A DNA stretch of 64,000 nucleotides from Pseudogemmobacter hezensis (GCF_013155295.1 NZ_JABJXT010000013.1:62001-126000), one strand, 5' to 3'; positions 19,600 through 29,238 are shown, numbered from the stretch's first letter. Program-made: numbers and translations. Notes: generated by a model from the letters alone, not told the origin.

Positions 19600-20055
19600 T
19601 CAGCTTCCGGTCGAGCCAAAGCCGCCCGCGCCGCGCGCCGTCTGGGTGTCGAAATTCCCGACCACCTCAAACTCGGGGCGCAGGATCGGCACAAAGATCA
19701 TCTGGGCGATCCGCTCGCCGGGCTCAATCACCACCGGATCCGATCCGGGCGGGTTGCGGTTCCAGACCGAGACCATGATCTCTCCGGTATAATCGGGGTC
19801 GATCAGCCCGGTGCCATTGCCCATCACAAGGCCGCGCTTATGCCCCTGGCCCGAACGCGGCAGCACCAGCGCCGCCAGCCCCATATCGCCAAAAGACAGG
19901 GCGATCCCCGATTTCACCAGCAGGGCCGGGGCCTGGGGCATGATGCTGAGGGGGGCCTCGATGCAGGCCATCAGATCGACGGCGGCCGCGCCCTCGCTTT
20001 GATAACGCGGCAGGCCCCATTCATGCAGGCGTGGGTCGAGTATCCTGACTTGCAT
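19600..20055 (-). CDS. dut: dUTP diphosphatase
   Basis: A 151-residue trimeric dUTPase that hydrolyses dUTP to dUMP and keeps uracil out of DNA. The five family motifs are visible: AVDLMA, PRSGQG, GNGTGLIDPDYTGEI, PGERIAQMI and the C-terminal RGAGGFGSTG P-loop-like arm. Length normal. On the minus strand between macB and the ThiF-like gene. Confidence 0.95.
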   Translation of the reverse strand: MQVRILDPRLHEWGLPRYQSEGAAAVDLMACIEAPLSIMPQAPALLVKSGIALSFGDMGLAALVLPRSGQGHKRGLVMGNGTGLIDPDYTGEIMVSVWNRNPPGSDPVVIEPGERIAQMIFVPILRPEFEVVGNFDTQTARGAGGFGSTGS

Positions 20056-20196
20056 ATCCGGCTCCTGTAAGGGGCGGCCAGCGGTGGGCCTGGCCCTGAA
20101 CGCCGGGAATCCCCGGCCTGTCAGCCGCCCTCATACCAAGGGGGCGGGGGACAGACAACCGAAGCGCCAGGCCGCTCATCCGGCAAGGGGGCGCGC

Positions 20197-22350
20197 CTAT
20201 TCCCGCGCCAGCGCCACCACCGGGTCAAGTTTTGAGGCCGATCTGGCGGGCAGAAAGCCGAACACAATGCCGATTGTGGTGGAAGAGAGGAACGCAGCCA
20301 GGATCGTCAGCGTCGAATAGCTTAGCCGGATCGTCAGCCCCAGCTGTGTTGCCAGCCAGCCGCCGCCCATCGCCAGCACCACCCCCAGCACGCCGCCGAT
20401 GAAACAGACCAGCACCGCCTCGATCAGGAATTGCGCAATGATATCAGAGCGGCGCGCGCCCACCGCGATCCTGACGCCGATCTCGCGGGTGCGCTCGGTC
20501 ACCGAGACCAGCATGATATTCATCACCCCGATGCCGCCGACGATCAGCGAGATCACCGCAATAGAGGCAATCAGCAGCGTCAGCATCTGGCTGGTGGCGG
20601 TGATATTCTCGCGGATGGTGTCGGAATTGGTCAGGAAGAAATCCTGCTTGCCGTGGCGCTGGGTCAAAAGCCGGGTGATCCCGGTTTCGGCCGCCGCCAT
20701 ATCGGCGTCATCATGCACCCGCACGGTGATCTGATCGACGCGGTTCTGGCCGGTGATGCGCTGGCTGACCGTGGTATAGGGCAGGAAAATCCGCGGGGTG
20801 CTGGGGCCAAACCCCGCCGAGGTGGTGCTGACGACGCCAATCACCTCGACCGGCACCCGCCCGATCAGCAGGATCGCCCCGACAGGATCCTCATTCGAGG
20901 CGAAAAACGCGCTGCGGGCATCGGTATCCAGCACCGCCACCTGGGCGCGGCTGTCGATGGCGACGCTGTTCAGCAGCTGCCCCTCATCCAGGGTAAAGCC
21001 GCCCACGTCGAAATAATCCGCCCCCACGCCGCGCACCGAAAGCGAGGCCGAGACCGCGCCCCGGATCACCGTCGCATTGGTCGAAATCTCGGGCGAGGCC
21101 GAGGCGGTATAGCTTTCGCCCGCCAGCGCGGTTGCGTCACTGTCAACCAGCGTATTGATCCGCCGCGCCTCACGGTCGCCCCAGCCCGATCCGGGCCGGA
21201 TGGTGATCGTCGAGGTGCCAAGCGAGGCGATATTTTCCAGCACCTGCTCACGCGAGCCCGCGCCAAGCGCCACCACCGAGACCACCGAGGCGATGCCGAT
21301 GATGATCCCCAGCATGGTCAGAAAGCTACGCAGCCGATGCGCGTTAAGCGAGCGCAGCGCCATTGCAAATGCATCGCGGAACCGCCCCATTCCTGCCAGC
21401 GGCCCGGTTTTCTCCTGGACCAGCTGAGGGGCGCTGGCTTGCTGCAGGCCGGGCTGAGGCTGGCTGATCTCTGGCTGCGCCGTGACCTGCTGCGCCGCAT
21501 CCGCCGGGCGCGGCTCTGCCGGGCTTTGGCCTGGGTCAGTCTTGGGGTCAGTCTTGGGGTCAGTCTGGGGGGCGGTCCTGGGGGCAGTCCTGGGGTCCGC
21601 CTTTGGGCTGGCATTGCGGCTGTCCGAGATGATTTCCCCGTCTGAAATCTCGATCACCCGCTGGGCGCGGGCGGCGACATCGCGGTCATGGGTGACGATG
21701 ATGATCGTATGGCCCTGGGCGTTCAGCTCATCCAGCAGCGCCAGCAGCTCTTTGCCCGAGCGGTTGTCCAGCGCGCCCGTCGGCTCATCCGCCAGGATCA
21801 CCTCGCCGCCATTCATCAGCGCCCGCGCCACTGAGACCCGCTGCTGCTGTCCGCCCGACAACTGCGAGGGGCGGTGATCGGCGCGATCGCCCAGCCCCAG
21901 CCGGGTCAGCAACTGCCGCGCCCGCCGGACCCGCTCGCCCGCCGGGCGCCCGGCATAGATCGCAGGCACCTCGACATTGCCGACCGCATCCAGCTCGGTC
22001 AGAAGCTGATAGCGCTGGAAGATAAAGCCGAAATGCAGCCGCCGCAGCCGCGCCCGCCCCTCTTCGGGCAGGGCAGTCACATCGGTGCCGCCGTAGTGAT
22101 AGCTGCCGGATGAAGGCCGGTCGAGGCAGCCGATCACATTCATCAGCGTCGATTTGCCAGAGCCAGAGGTGCCGACAATCGCCACCATCTCGCCCGCGCT
22201 GATCGTCAGGTTGATGTGTTTCAGCACCGTCAGCGTCTCACCGCCCGAGGTGAACTGACGGCTGACATCGCGCAAAACGATCAGCGGCTGCGATGCGTCA
22301 TCAGGCGTGCGGGCCCCGCTTATCGGGGGCTGGGGCATTTCGGTTGTCAT
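20197..22350 (-). CDS. macB: MacB-type ABC transporter, ATPase-permease fusion
   Basis: A 717-residue inner-membrane protein. Residues 1-250 are an ABC ATPase (Walker A GTSGSGKST, signature LSGGQQQRVS, Walker B VILADEPTGALD). After a long linker rich in a four-residue repeat of the type (D/A)P(K/R)T come a membrane segment, a large periplasmic domain (about 370-580) and three C-terminal membrane segments with the FtsX-like block MNIMLVSVTERTREIGVR. MacB proteins drive export of macrolides, peptides or siderophores through an outer-membrane channel with a MacA adaptor, which is encoded 8 bases upstream. No TolC gene is next to it. Confidence 0.9.
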   Translation of the reverse strand: MTTEMPQPPISGARTPDDASQPLIVLRDVSRQFTSGGETLTVLKHINLTISAGEMVAIVGTSGSGKSTLMNVIGCLDRPSSGSYHYGGTDVTALPEEGRARLRRLHFGFIFQRYQLLTELDAVGNVEVPAIYAGRPAGERVRRARQLLTRLGLGDRADHRPSQLSGGQQQRVSVARALMNGGEVILADEPTGALDNRSGKELLALLDELNAQGHTIIIVTHDRDVAARAQRVIEISDGEIISDSRNASPKADPRTAPRTAPQTDPKTDPKTDPGQSPAEPRPADAAQQVTAQPEISQPQPGLQQASAPQLVQEKTGPLAGMGRFRDAFAMALRSLNAHRLRSFLTMLGIIIGIASVVSVVALGAGSREQVLENIASLGTSTITIRPGSGWGDREARRINTLVDSDATALAGESYTASASPEISTNATVIRGAVSASLSVRGVGADYFDVGGFTLDEGQLLNSVAIDSRAQVAVLDTDARSAFFASNEDPVGAILLIGRVPVEVIGVVSTTSAGFGPSTPRIFLPYTTVSQRITGQNRVDQITVRVHDDADMAAAETGITRLLTQRHGKQDFFLTNSDTIRENITATSQMLTLLIASIAVISLIVGGIGVMNIMLVSVTERTREIGVRIAVGARRSDIIAQFLIEAVLVCFIGGVLGVVLAMGGGWLATQLGLTIRLSYSTLTILAAFLSSTTIGIVFGFLPARSASKLDPVVALARE
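21535..21602 (-). repeat. 12-bp tandem repeat in the MacB linker
   Basis: About five imperfect copies of a 12-base unit (GGGGTCAGTCTT on the plus strand) lie end to end. On the coding strand each gives a four-residue unit of the type DPKT or APRT. The repeat extends the flexible linker between the ATPase and the first membrane segment and keeps the frame, so copy number could vary without breaking the gene. Confidence 0.75.
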
Positions 22351-22358
22351 CGCAGACC

Positions 22359-23549
22359 TCAGAACATGCCGCCGGGCGGGCCCATGCCGGGGGCGCGACC
22401 GCCTGACGAGGTGCCCGAGCGCCCCGCAGCGGCGGTGCCGCTGAGGAATTGCTCGCCCTCTTGCAGACCATCAAGGATCACCGTCTGGCTGGCGGTTGCG
22501 GCCCCGGTTTCAACAGGGCGCACCTGGGTTTTGCCATCGGCTGCGTTCAGCACCCGCAGCATCTTTGCCCCATCACGCCCCGCGATCAGCGCCGATGTCG
22601 GCACCACCAGGGCATCTGCTATTTCCTGCTGCACGATCACCACCTCGGCGGTCATGCCGATCCGCAGGATCCCCTCGGGGTTGGGCACATCCAGCAGGGC
22701 GCGGTAATAGATCGCGGCACTGGTATCGACCTCATCGGCCGAAACGATCGAGGCGGGGGCCGGTTCGATCGCGCGCAGCACCGCCTCGAATGTCTGATCG
22801 GGGGCGCCGGAAAGGGTAAAGCTGGCCTTTTGCCCGGGCCGCACAGAGATCACATCGGCCTCGGATATATCGACCTTGATCACCATATGGTCGAGATCGG
22901 CGATTTTGATCAGCGTCGGGCTGGCCTGATTGGCGTTGATGGTCTGGCCCTCACGCGCGACCAGCGCCACCACCGTCCCGGCCGAGGGTGCGGTGATCCG
23001 GGTGCGCTCCAGCGCGATCTGCGCCGATTGCACCGCCAGTTCCGCCTGGGATTCGCTGGCTTTCAGCGCGGCCAGATTGGCCTCGGCCACCTTGAAGGTT
23101 GCCTGGCTTGCCTCCAGGTCCTGGGTGGTGGCCAGTTTGCGGCTGTTCAGCTCGCGTTTGCGCTCCAGCGCCAGGCGCGATTCCTCGATACTGGCTTCCT
23201 GGGCGGCGATCTGGGCGCGGATCTGCGCCAGCGAGGCCTCGGCGCGCAGCTGGTCGGTCTTTTGATCCTCGGGGTCGATCTGGGCGACAAGATCGCCCTG
23301 GGCCAGTTTCTGCCCCAGCTGCACCGGCAGCGACTGGATCTGCCCGCCGACCTGGGCACCGACCGAGACAAGGCTTGCCGCCTCAATCACACCTGTGGCC
23401 AGCACGGTCTTGCGGAAGGTGCTGCGATGGGCGGTTTCCGTGGCGGGCAGGGCGCTGGCCGAGGCCTCGCCGCTTTTATACTGCCAAAGGCCAAAGCCGC
23501 CCGCGGCGAGAAGGCCGATGAAAAGGGTGGACCACAGGATTTTGCGCAT
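22359..23549 (-). CDS. macA: MacA-like periplasmic adaptor (membrane fusion protein)
   Basis: A 396-residue adaptor. One N-terminal membrane anchor (about residues 5-22) precedes a lipoyl half-motif, a long coiled-coil hairpin (about residues 80-185, rich in Ala, Glu and Gln), the second lipoyl half (TAPSAGTVVALVAREGQ), and beta-barrel and membrane-proximal domains ending in a Gly-rich tail. It links MacB to an outer-membrane channel. The ATG at 23549 starts the anchor; an upstream in-frame start at 23663 would put a Cys-rich stretch before it and is less likely. Operon with macB. Confidence 0.88.
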   Translation of the reverse strand: MRKILWSTLFIGLLAAGGFGLWQYKSGEASASALPATETAHRSTFRKTVLATGVIEAASLVSVGAQVGGQIQSLPVQLGQKLAQGDLVAQIDPEDQKTDQLRAEASLAQIRAQIAAQEASIEESRLALERKRELNSRKLATTQDLEASQATFKVAEANLAALKASESQAELAVQSAQIALERTRITAPSAGTVVALVAREGQTINANQASPTLIKIADLDHMVIKVDISEADVISVRPGQKASFTLSGAPDQTFEAVLRAIEPAPASIVSADEVDTSAAIYYRALLDVPNPEGILRIGMTAEVVIVQQEIADALVVPTSALIAGRDGAKMLRVLNAADGKTQVRPVETGAATASQTVILDGLQEGEQFLSGTAAAGRSGTSSGGRAPGMGPPGGMF

Positions 23550-23632
23550 CTGGCATCGGCTCCGCTGGCTGGATTGCACGGCTTTTGCCAGGTGATACGC
23601 CAGGGGGCGGGGATTTCCGTCGCAGGTGCAGC

Positions 23633-23671
23633 AAAAAACTGCGGGCCCCGGGGCGGGGGGCATGCCCCGGG
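23633..23671 (-). terminator. Intrinsic terminator after the DUF454 gene
   Basis: An 8-bp perfect GC stem (23647-23654 with 23664-23671) followed on the minus strand by GCCCGCAG and then a six-T run (23633-23638). It lies just downstream of the FAD monooxygenase-DUF454 pair and upstream of macA, separating the two transcripts. Confidence 0.75.
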
Positions 23672-23687
23672 TTCCAGGGGGCAGACT

Positions 23688-24179
23688 TCAGGCGTCGGGC
23701 CGGCTCCAGACAAAGTAAAGCCCATAGCCCATCACCGCCAGCACCAGCGCGATCAGCGGCCAGCCGGGCTGTGAGCCCAGGACGAACAGCGCAAACCCCA
23801 GGGCCATGCCGCCCGCAGCCATCCATTTCGCCCGCCGCGGGATGGCCCCTTTCTCGCGCCAGTCGCGCAACAGCGGGCCAAACTGCGGATGCGCCAGCAG
23901 CCAGCGCTCAAGCCGCGTGGATGAGCGGGTGAAACAGGCCACCGCCAGGATCAGGAATGGCACCGTCGGCAGCACCGGCAGCAAGGCGCCGACAAAGCCC
24001 AGCCCGGTGAAAAACAACCCCAGGAGCAGGAAAAGCGCCCGGCTGAGCGGGGTGCCGGGCGGCGTGAGTGCAGTGTCCTGGCTGACCGCTTCGTCGGATG
24101 TTTCGGCGGTTTCCCGGACGGCGGCGGCATGCTGTGCCGCAGCGGCCTGCGGATTGTCTCGCTTCTCAGGCGTCGTCAT
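23688..24179 (-). CDS. YbaN / DUF454 family inner-membrane protein
   Basis: A 163-residue protein. The first ~45 residues are polar and rich in Ala, Glu and Thr. Then come membrane segments (about 48-64, 66-82 and a C-terminal pair 123-157) and the DUF454 blocks GFVGALLPVLPTVPFLILA and CFTRSSTRLERWLL. Its ATG overlaps the stop of the FAD monooxygenase gene by 4 bases. Function of the family is unknown. Confidence 0.82.
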   Translation of the reverse strand: MTTPEKRDNPQAAAAQHAAAVRETAETSDEAVSQDTALTPPGTPLSRALFLLLGLFFTGLGFVGALLPVLPTVPFLILAVACFTRSSTRLERWLLAHPQFGPLLRDWREKGAIPRRAKWMAAGGMALGFALFVLGSQPGWPLIALVLAVMGYGLYFVWSRPDA

Positions 24180-25405
24180 TTGCCAATCGCTTTCAACGGG
24201 TTGCGCAGTTGCGCAGACAGTTTCTCGGGGCGAAAGCCCATGCCGATCAGCCGCCCCATCCAGCGCGACAGGAACGGCCAGCGGGCGATCAGGCGCAGAA
24301 AGCCCGGCGGGCGGGGGGCGGCCTGACCATCGGGTTTGCGTTTGCGGCGCATCATCTTTTGCAGCCCCTGGGTGGCGCGGGTCGGAAACAGCCGGCGCGC
24401 CTGCACCCGGGCCAGGTCGCGCGGCTGCAACCGCCCCTCGCGCAAAGGCGTGCCGAGGATATTCGCCGCCGCCACCGCATCCTGGATCGCCAGATTGACG
24501 CCAAAGCCGCCCACCGGCGACATCGCATGCGCGGCATCGCCGATGCAAAGCACGCCGGGCGCCCACCATTTTTCCAGGCGGTCCATGCGGATCGACAGCA
24601 GATGCAGCTGGCTCCAGTCGGTCAGCTCATCAAGGCGGGCGGCGGGCAGGGGCGACAGCGCCGCCAGGGCCGCCCGCAGCGCGGGAAGGCCGTTCTCCTG
24701 CACGTCCTGCCAGCTGCCCTTGCGGATCACATAGCCGCATTGCCAGAAGTCGCCGCGATCAATCAGCACCAGCCCCTGGGCGGGGCCTGCGTGGCTCATG
24801 GCGGGGGCGGGATCATCCGGCAGACGGCTGAGGCGGAACCACAGCACATCCACCGGCGAGCCGAAGTCCAACGTGCGCAGCCCGGCGGCCTGGCGGACCA
24901 CCGAATTGCGGCCATCGGCCCCGATCACCAGCGGGGCGGTGATCTCCTGCGGCTGGCCGCCGGCATCAAGGCAGCTGACGCCCCTCACCTTGCCCTGGCT
25001 TTGCAAAAGCCCGGTGATCTGATGGCCCATCCGCAGCTCAAAGCCGGGCAGGGCGCTTGCCTTGCGGGCCAGAAAATCCAGGAAATCCCATTGCGGCATG
25101 AAAACGATATAGGGGCAGGCGGTTTTCAGGCGGCTGAAATCGGCAATCGTCACCTGAGCGCCTGCGATCTCTGCATGCAGCTGCGCCGCCTTCTGATGCG
25201 GCAGGGCCAGGAACTCATCCAGCCAGCCCAGGCTGTCAATCAGCGCAAGCGTCGCCGGGTGAATCGTATCGCCGCGGAAATCATGAAAAAAATCCGGGTG
25301 TTTTTCCAAAACGCAAACCCGGCAGCCTGCGCGGGCCAGCAAAAGCCCCGTCATCATTCCCGCCGGGCCGCCACCTGCGATGATACAGTCGTAATCTGAG
25401 GTCAT
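24176..25405 (-). CDS. FAD-dependent monooxygenase (UbiH/PheA-TfdB hydroxylase family)
   Basis: A 409-residue flavoprotein. The dinucleotide-binding GGGPAG is at residues 11-16, a DG motif (GADGRNSVVRQAAG) lies mid-protein and the FAD-ribityl block GDAAHAMSPVGGFG near residue 290-305. Such enzymes hydroxylate aromatic rings using NAD(P)H and oxygen; the substrate is not clear. The ATG at 25405 with AAGGCGAAG in front was chosen over one at 25471. Operon with the DUF454 gene; divergent from the KDG kinase gene across 335 bases. Confidence 0.85.
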   Translation of the reverse strand: MTSDYDCIIAGGGPAGMMTGLLLARAGCRVCVLEKHPDFFHDFRGDTIHPATLALIDSLGWLDEFLALPHQKAAQLHAEIAGAQVTIADFSRLKTACPYIVFMPQWDFLDFLARKASALPGFELRMGHQITGLLQSQGKVRGVSCLDAGGQPQEITAPLVIGADGRNSVVRQAAGLRTLDFGSPVDVLWFRLSRLPDDPAPAMSHAGPAQGLVLIDRGDFWQCGYVIRKGSWQDVQENGLPALRAALAALSPLPAARLDELTDWSQLHLLSIRMDRLEKWWAPGVLCIGDAAHAMSPVGGFGVNLAIQDAVAAANILGTPLREGRLQPRDLARVQARRLFPTRATQGLQKMMRRKRKPDGQAAPRPPGFLRLIARWPFLSRWMGRLIGMGFRPEKLSAQLRNPLKAIGK

Positions 25406-25740
25406 GGTTGCTTCGCCTTTGGACCGATCCCGCCTGGCCTGTGATTTGCCCTGTCCTGCCCGGCTTTGCATCCGGGGATTGCGACAGAATGGACGCGGCT
25501 GGCGGTCTGGCGGCTGGCCCTCGCCCGGCCAGGGTGACCGGATTGAACCTCGTGTCTGCCATGTTCAGCGGCGGGACTCCAGAGGCCGTGCTTACGGTGG
25601 GGCCTGGGATAGAGGCACTTGTGATCCTGCCCTGGTTCAGGGAAACACGGTTCGGGCCGGGATCTGCCGCAAATCAGGCAGCACCGCCCATAGCCGCGCA
25701 GCCAGATTGCGCAGGGAACAGCCCAAGGGAGGGGATAACA
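25406..25740. other. Divergent intergenic region, no gene seen
   Basis: About 335 bases between the divergent FAD monooxygenase and KDG kinase genes. It must hold both promoters. I see no clear operator or hairpin. A good GGAGGGGAT ribosome site for the kinase closes the region at about 25729-25738. Confidence 0.5.
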
Positions 25741-26658
25741 ATGCCACGCGCAATTTCGATCGGTGAGGCCATGGTCGAGCTGTCGCCGGCCCAGGGCGGG
25801 ATCTGCCGCCAGGGCTTTGCCGGAGACAGTTTCAACACCGCCTGGTATCTGCGGGCCCGGCTGGGGTCTGACTGGCAGGTGGGCTATTTCACCCGGCTTG
25901 GCCGCGACACTTTCTCGCAGCAGTTTCTGGGGTTCGCCAAAGGTGCCGGGATCGACACCGATGCCATCGGCATTGATGAGACGCGCAAGATCGGCCTTTA
26001 CGCCATCAGCCTGGATCAGGGCGAGCGCAGCTTTTCCTATTGGCGCGACAGCTCGGCGGCGCGGCAGCTGGCCGATCACCCCGAGGCGCTGGAGGCCGCG
26101 CTGCAGGGCGCGGATCTGGCCTTCTTCTCTGGCATCACCATGGCGATCCTCTCTGATCAGGGGCAGCAGAATTTGCTGACTGCGCTGAAACAGGTGCGGG
26201 CTGCGGGCTGTCTGGTGGCCTTTGATCCCAATATCCGCCCCCAGCTCTGGCGCGATCATGACAGGCTGCGGGCGATGATCAGCGCGGCGGCGGGCGTCAG
26301 TGACATCGTGCTGCCTGGCTATGAGGATGAGGCGGCCTGGTTTGGCGATGCAGATCCCGCCCAGACCTGCGCCCGCTATGCAGGCCTTGGGGCCAGTGAG
26401 ATCGTCGTCAAGAATGGCGGCGCCGATCTGACATTCTGGCAGGCATCGGCGGCGGCGCAGGGACCGCGCCATATGCGCCTTGATCCGGTGACCCCGGTGG
26501 ATACGACCGGGGCAGGCGACAGTTTCAACGGCGCCTATCTGGCGGCCCGGCTGCAGGGTGTCGCGGTGGAAGAGGCGGCGACACAGGCGCATGCGCTGGC
26601 CGCAAAAGTGGTTCGCCATCACGGTGCGCTTTTGCCGATGCCAGAGGCTGTGGGCTGA
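25741..26658 (+). CDS. kdgK: 2-keto-3-deoxygluconate kinase (PfkB family)
   Basis: A 305-residue cytoplasmic sugar kinase. The N-terminal SIGEAMVELSP and the substrate block GFAGDSFNTAWYLRARL match KDG kinases, and the C-terminal PfkB motif DTTGAGDSFNGAYLA contains the catalytic Asp. It makes 2-keto-3-deoxy-6-phosphogluconate, the product needed downstream of UxuA and UxuB, which are encoded at 48.4-51.1 kb. An upstream in-frame start exists at 25408, but the strong GGAGGGG ribosome site fixes the ATG at 25741. Confidence 0.88.
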   Translation: MPRAISIGEAMVELSPAQGGICRQGFAGDSFNTAWYLRARLGSDWQVGYFTRLGRDTFSQQFLGFAKGAGIDTDAIGIDETRKIGLYAISLDQGERSFSYWRDSSAARQLADHPEALEAALQGADLAFFSGITMAILSDQGQQNLLTALKQVRAAGCLVAFDPNIRPQLWRDHDRLRAMISAAAGVSDIVLPGYEDEAAWFGDADPAQTCARYAGLGASEIVVKNGGADLTFWQASAAAQGPRHMRLDPVTPVDTTGAGDSFNGAYLAARLQGVAVEEAATQAHALAAKVVRHHGALLPMPEAVG

Positions 26659-26720
26659 GCACGGCAGGCTGATGGCGGCTGGTTGCCAGGGGCTGGCGGC
26701 GGGCTAACGACGAATGCTGA

Positions 26721-26744
26721 GGGGGGCGATCCGAATTGCCCCCT
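26721..26744. terminator. Possible terminator between convergent genes
   Basis: A GC stem (26722-26727 with 26738-26743) and 10-base loop between the convergent KDG kinase and LysR genes. There is no good T run on either side, so its strength is uncertain. Confidence 0.45.
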
Positions 26745-26771
26745 GTCACTTTCAGCCAGTGATTTGCGCCC

Positions 26772-27659
26772 TCAGGCAGCGCCCTGTGGCCATTGGCGGG
26801 CCTTGTCTTTCAGCAGGCTGACAAAGGCCTGCACCTTGCGGGTGCGGTGCAGATCGACATGGGTCACGATCCACAGGGGCGAATCCCACTCGGGCCTTGG
26901 GGCCAGAACCTCGACCAGATCGGGGCGGGTTGCGGCCTCCCAGGCGGGCAGAAAGCCCAGTCCGGCCCCCTCTTCCAGCGCCGTATCCCAGGCCGCAGGC
27001 TCGGTCGAGCGGAAGGTCAGCTGATCGGGCGTCACCTTCTCGCGCAGCCAGCGGAAAAAGGCGGCGCGGCTGCCCTCGCTTTCGGCGATCACAAAGCGGT
27101 GGCCTGCGAAATCATGCTCGGATTCGGGTTTGCCATGCGCCTCGATATAGGCCTTTGAGGCGTAAAGCCCATAGCGGATGCGGATCAGCGGCTGCACGAC
27201 ATTGTCGGGCTCTTCGGGGGCGGCACCGGCGCGGATCGCCACATGCGCCTCGCCGTAATCCAGCCGGAAGATGCGCATATCGGTCAGAAGGCGCACGATA
27301 ACCGCCGGATGCTGGCGCTGAAACTCGGCCAGAACCGGCACCAGAAGGCCCGAAAGCCCGGCAATCGAGGTGATGATGAACTCACCCTGGACCGTCTCGC
27401 CATGGCCCTTGATGCGCGAGGCAAGCTGGGCGAATTGCTCTTCGGTGGTCTGGGCGACGGTCAGCAGATCGCGCCCGGCCTCGGTTGGGGTATAGCCACG
27501 GGTGTGGCGCTGAAAAAGCCGGGTGCCCAGTCGCTTTTCCAGCGCATCGATATGGCGGATCACGGTGGCATGGTGCACGCCCAGCACCTCGGCCGCGCCA
27601 GATACAGTGCCAAGACGCGCGACCTGAAAGGCGGTGCGGATCTCGTCCCAGTTTTCCAT
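26772..27659 (-). CDS. LysR-family transcriptional regulator
   Basis: A 295-residue regulator. The winged helix-turn-helix is at residues 4-62 (FQVARLGTVSGAAEVLGVHHATVIRHIDALE and LGTRLFQRHTRG), followed by a LysR effector domain (about 90-290). It is divergent from the trypsin-like protease gene across 394 bases and convergent with the KDG kinase gene. Target genes cannot be read from the sequence; LysR regulators usually control the divergent neighbour and themselves. Confidence 0.9.
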   Translation of the reverse strand: MENWDEIRTAFQVARLGTVSGAAEVLGVHHATVIRHIDALEKRLGTRLFQRHTRGYTPTEAGRDLLTVAQTTEEQFAQLASRIKGHGETVQGEFIITSIAGLSGLLVPVLAEFQRQHPAVIVRLLTDMRIFRLDYGEAHVAIRAGAAPEEPDNVVQPLIRIRYGLYASKAYIEAHGKPESEHDFAGHRFVIAESEGSRAAFFRWLREKVTPDQLTFRSTEPAAWDTALEEGAGLGFLPAWEAATRPDLVEVLAPRPEWDSPLWIVTHVDLHRTRKVQAFVSLLKDKARQWPQGAA

Positions 27660-28053
27660 GTCTTACGTCCTGCTGGATGTGCGTCAGCGCACAGGAAAGC
27701 CCGGATTGGTGCCGGGCGCAAGAGGCAGGGCCGGGAACCGGGCAAGAAGGTTAACCATTTCCGCTGTGCTGAGCAGAGACTGGGCGGGTTCCGGTTGATT
27801 TTGACGCAATTTGGCCGGAATGATGCGGGAAGATCCGACTCTGGCCTGGCAGCTGGCCCTGGCCGCGCGGCGCGATTGCGGCAGCCCTGCCCCGGGACGG
27901 CAGACGTGGGCGGTCGTCGTGGGCGACAGACGAGGGCGGTAAACAGGGACGCTGAACGGGGGCGGTAAAGCAGTGCCCTGGGCGGTGATCCCGGGCGGTG
28001 ATGAAGCATAAACCCCGGATTTCCGGGCAGACTATCGGAAAGATCAGGGTGAA
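27660..28053. other. Divergent intergenic region, no gene seen
   Basis: About 394 bases between the LysR gene and the protease gene. Four short GGGCGGT repeats occur between about 27918 and 28000. No coding sequence, hairpin with T run or classic LysR T-N11-A box could be assigned with confidence. Confidence 0.5.
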
Positions 28054-29037
28054 ATGATCAGATTGCGGCCCCGTCATATCCGGCGGCTTACCCTTGCGGC
28101 CCCGGCCCTGGCGGCTGTTCTGACCGCCGCTTTTGTGGTGGTCGCGCCACATCGGGCGCTGGCCGATCCAAAGGTGCTGAAGGGCATGCAGACCGCAGAT
28201 GAGGCGCGGGGCTGGCAGTCGGTCGGCAAGCTGGTCTTTGGCGAGCGCGGCTTTTGCACCGGGGTTCTGATCGCGCCAAAGCTGGTGGTGACCGCGGCGC
28301 ATTGCCTTTTCGACCGCGATACCGGGGCGCGGGTGCGCGACAGCACGATCACCTTCCAGGCGGGCTGGCGCAATGGCCGCGCCGAGGCCTACCGCGGCGT
28401 GCGCCGCTCTGTTGCGCATCCTGAATATGTCTATTCCGGCCGCGATCTGGTGGCGCGTGTTGCCTGGGATCTGGCCCTGCTGGAACTGGACCAGCCAATC
28501 ATGCTGCCACAGATCCCCCCTTTCGTGACCGGGCAGGCGCCCCGGCCGGATGCCGATGTCACGGTGGTCTCTTATGCCAAGGACCGCTCTGAGGTGCCCT
28601 CGATCGAGCGTGACTGCCAGGTCCTCGCGCATGAGGGCGCGGCGCTGGTGCTGACCTGTGACATTGATTTCGGCTCGTCAGGGGCGCCGGTCTTTGCGCT
28701 GCGCGATGGCAAGCCAGAGGTGGTTTCGGTCATCTCTGCCAAGGCAGAATATAACGGGCAAAAGGTTGCGCTGGCGGTCGCGCTGGATGGGGCGCTGGAG
28801 CTGCTGAAAAACGAGCTGAGCGCGACAGAGACCGGGCGTGCAGGGGCGGGGGCCGGGCTTGGAGCCGGGGTCGGGACTGAGGCCGGAGTTGGGGCCGGAG
28901 TTGAGGCCAGAACTGGCGCCGGGCGGGCAGGTTCTGGTGTGCGTGTACTGTCGGGTGGCGCGGCAGATCGCCCGGCCAGCGATGCAGACAGCGGTCAGGA
29001 CAAAAACCGGGGCGGTGCAAAGTTCCTGCGCCCCTGA
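28054..29037 (+). CDS. Trypsin-like serine protease, secreted
   Basis: A 327-residue S1-type protease. An N-terminal basic-hydrophobic signal sequence runs to about residue 37 (ALA before DPK). The catalytic triad is readable: His83 in TAAHC, Asp139 in AWDLALLEL and Ser209 in FGSSGAP, where GSSG replaces the classical GDSG. Residues about 265-300 are a low-complexity Gly/Ala/Val/Glu stretch (GAGAGLGAGVG and similar), encoded by a DNA repeat near 28845-28920. The protein is probably periplasmic or exported. Substrate unknown. Confidence 0.85.
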   Translation: MIRLRPRHIRRLTLAAPALAAVLTAAFVVVAPHRALADPKVLKGMQTADEARGWQSVGKLVFGERGFCTGVLIAPKLVVTAAHCLFDRDTGARVRDSTITFQAGWRNGRAEAYRGVRRSVAHPEYVYSGRDLVARVAWDLALLELDQPIMLPQIPPFVTGQAPRPDADVTVVSYAKDRSEVPSIERDCQVLAHEGAALVLTCDIDFGSSGAPVFALRDGKPEVVSVISAKAEYNGQKVALAVALDGALELLKNELSATETGRAGAGAGLGAGVGTEAGVGAGVEARTGAGRAGSGVRVLSGGAADRPASDADSGQDKNRGGAKFLRP

Positions 29038-29238
29038 ACGCCGCCCCTGAATGCCGCCTCAGGGACGCAAAGCGCGCCCCTCCGTCACCCATTGCCTGCG
29101 GACCGCAGGGTCTGCGCGAATGTCCGACGCGGGCTGCGGATACTGCTGCCTGCAACAGGGCCCAGCGGATGCGATCATGCGATAGGGCGGGCCGATCCGC
29201 ACACGTGGATGTGATCGCAGATCGGCATCCCCTGGCCC

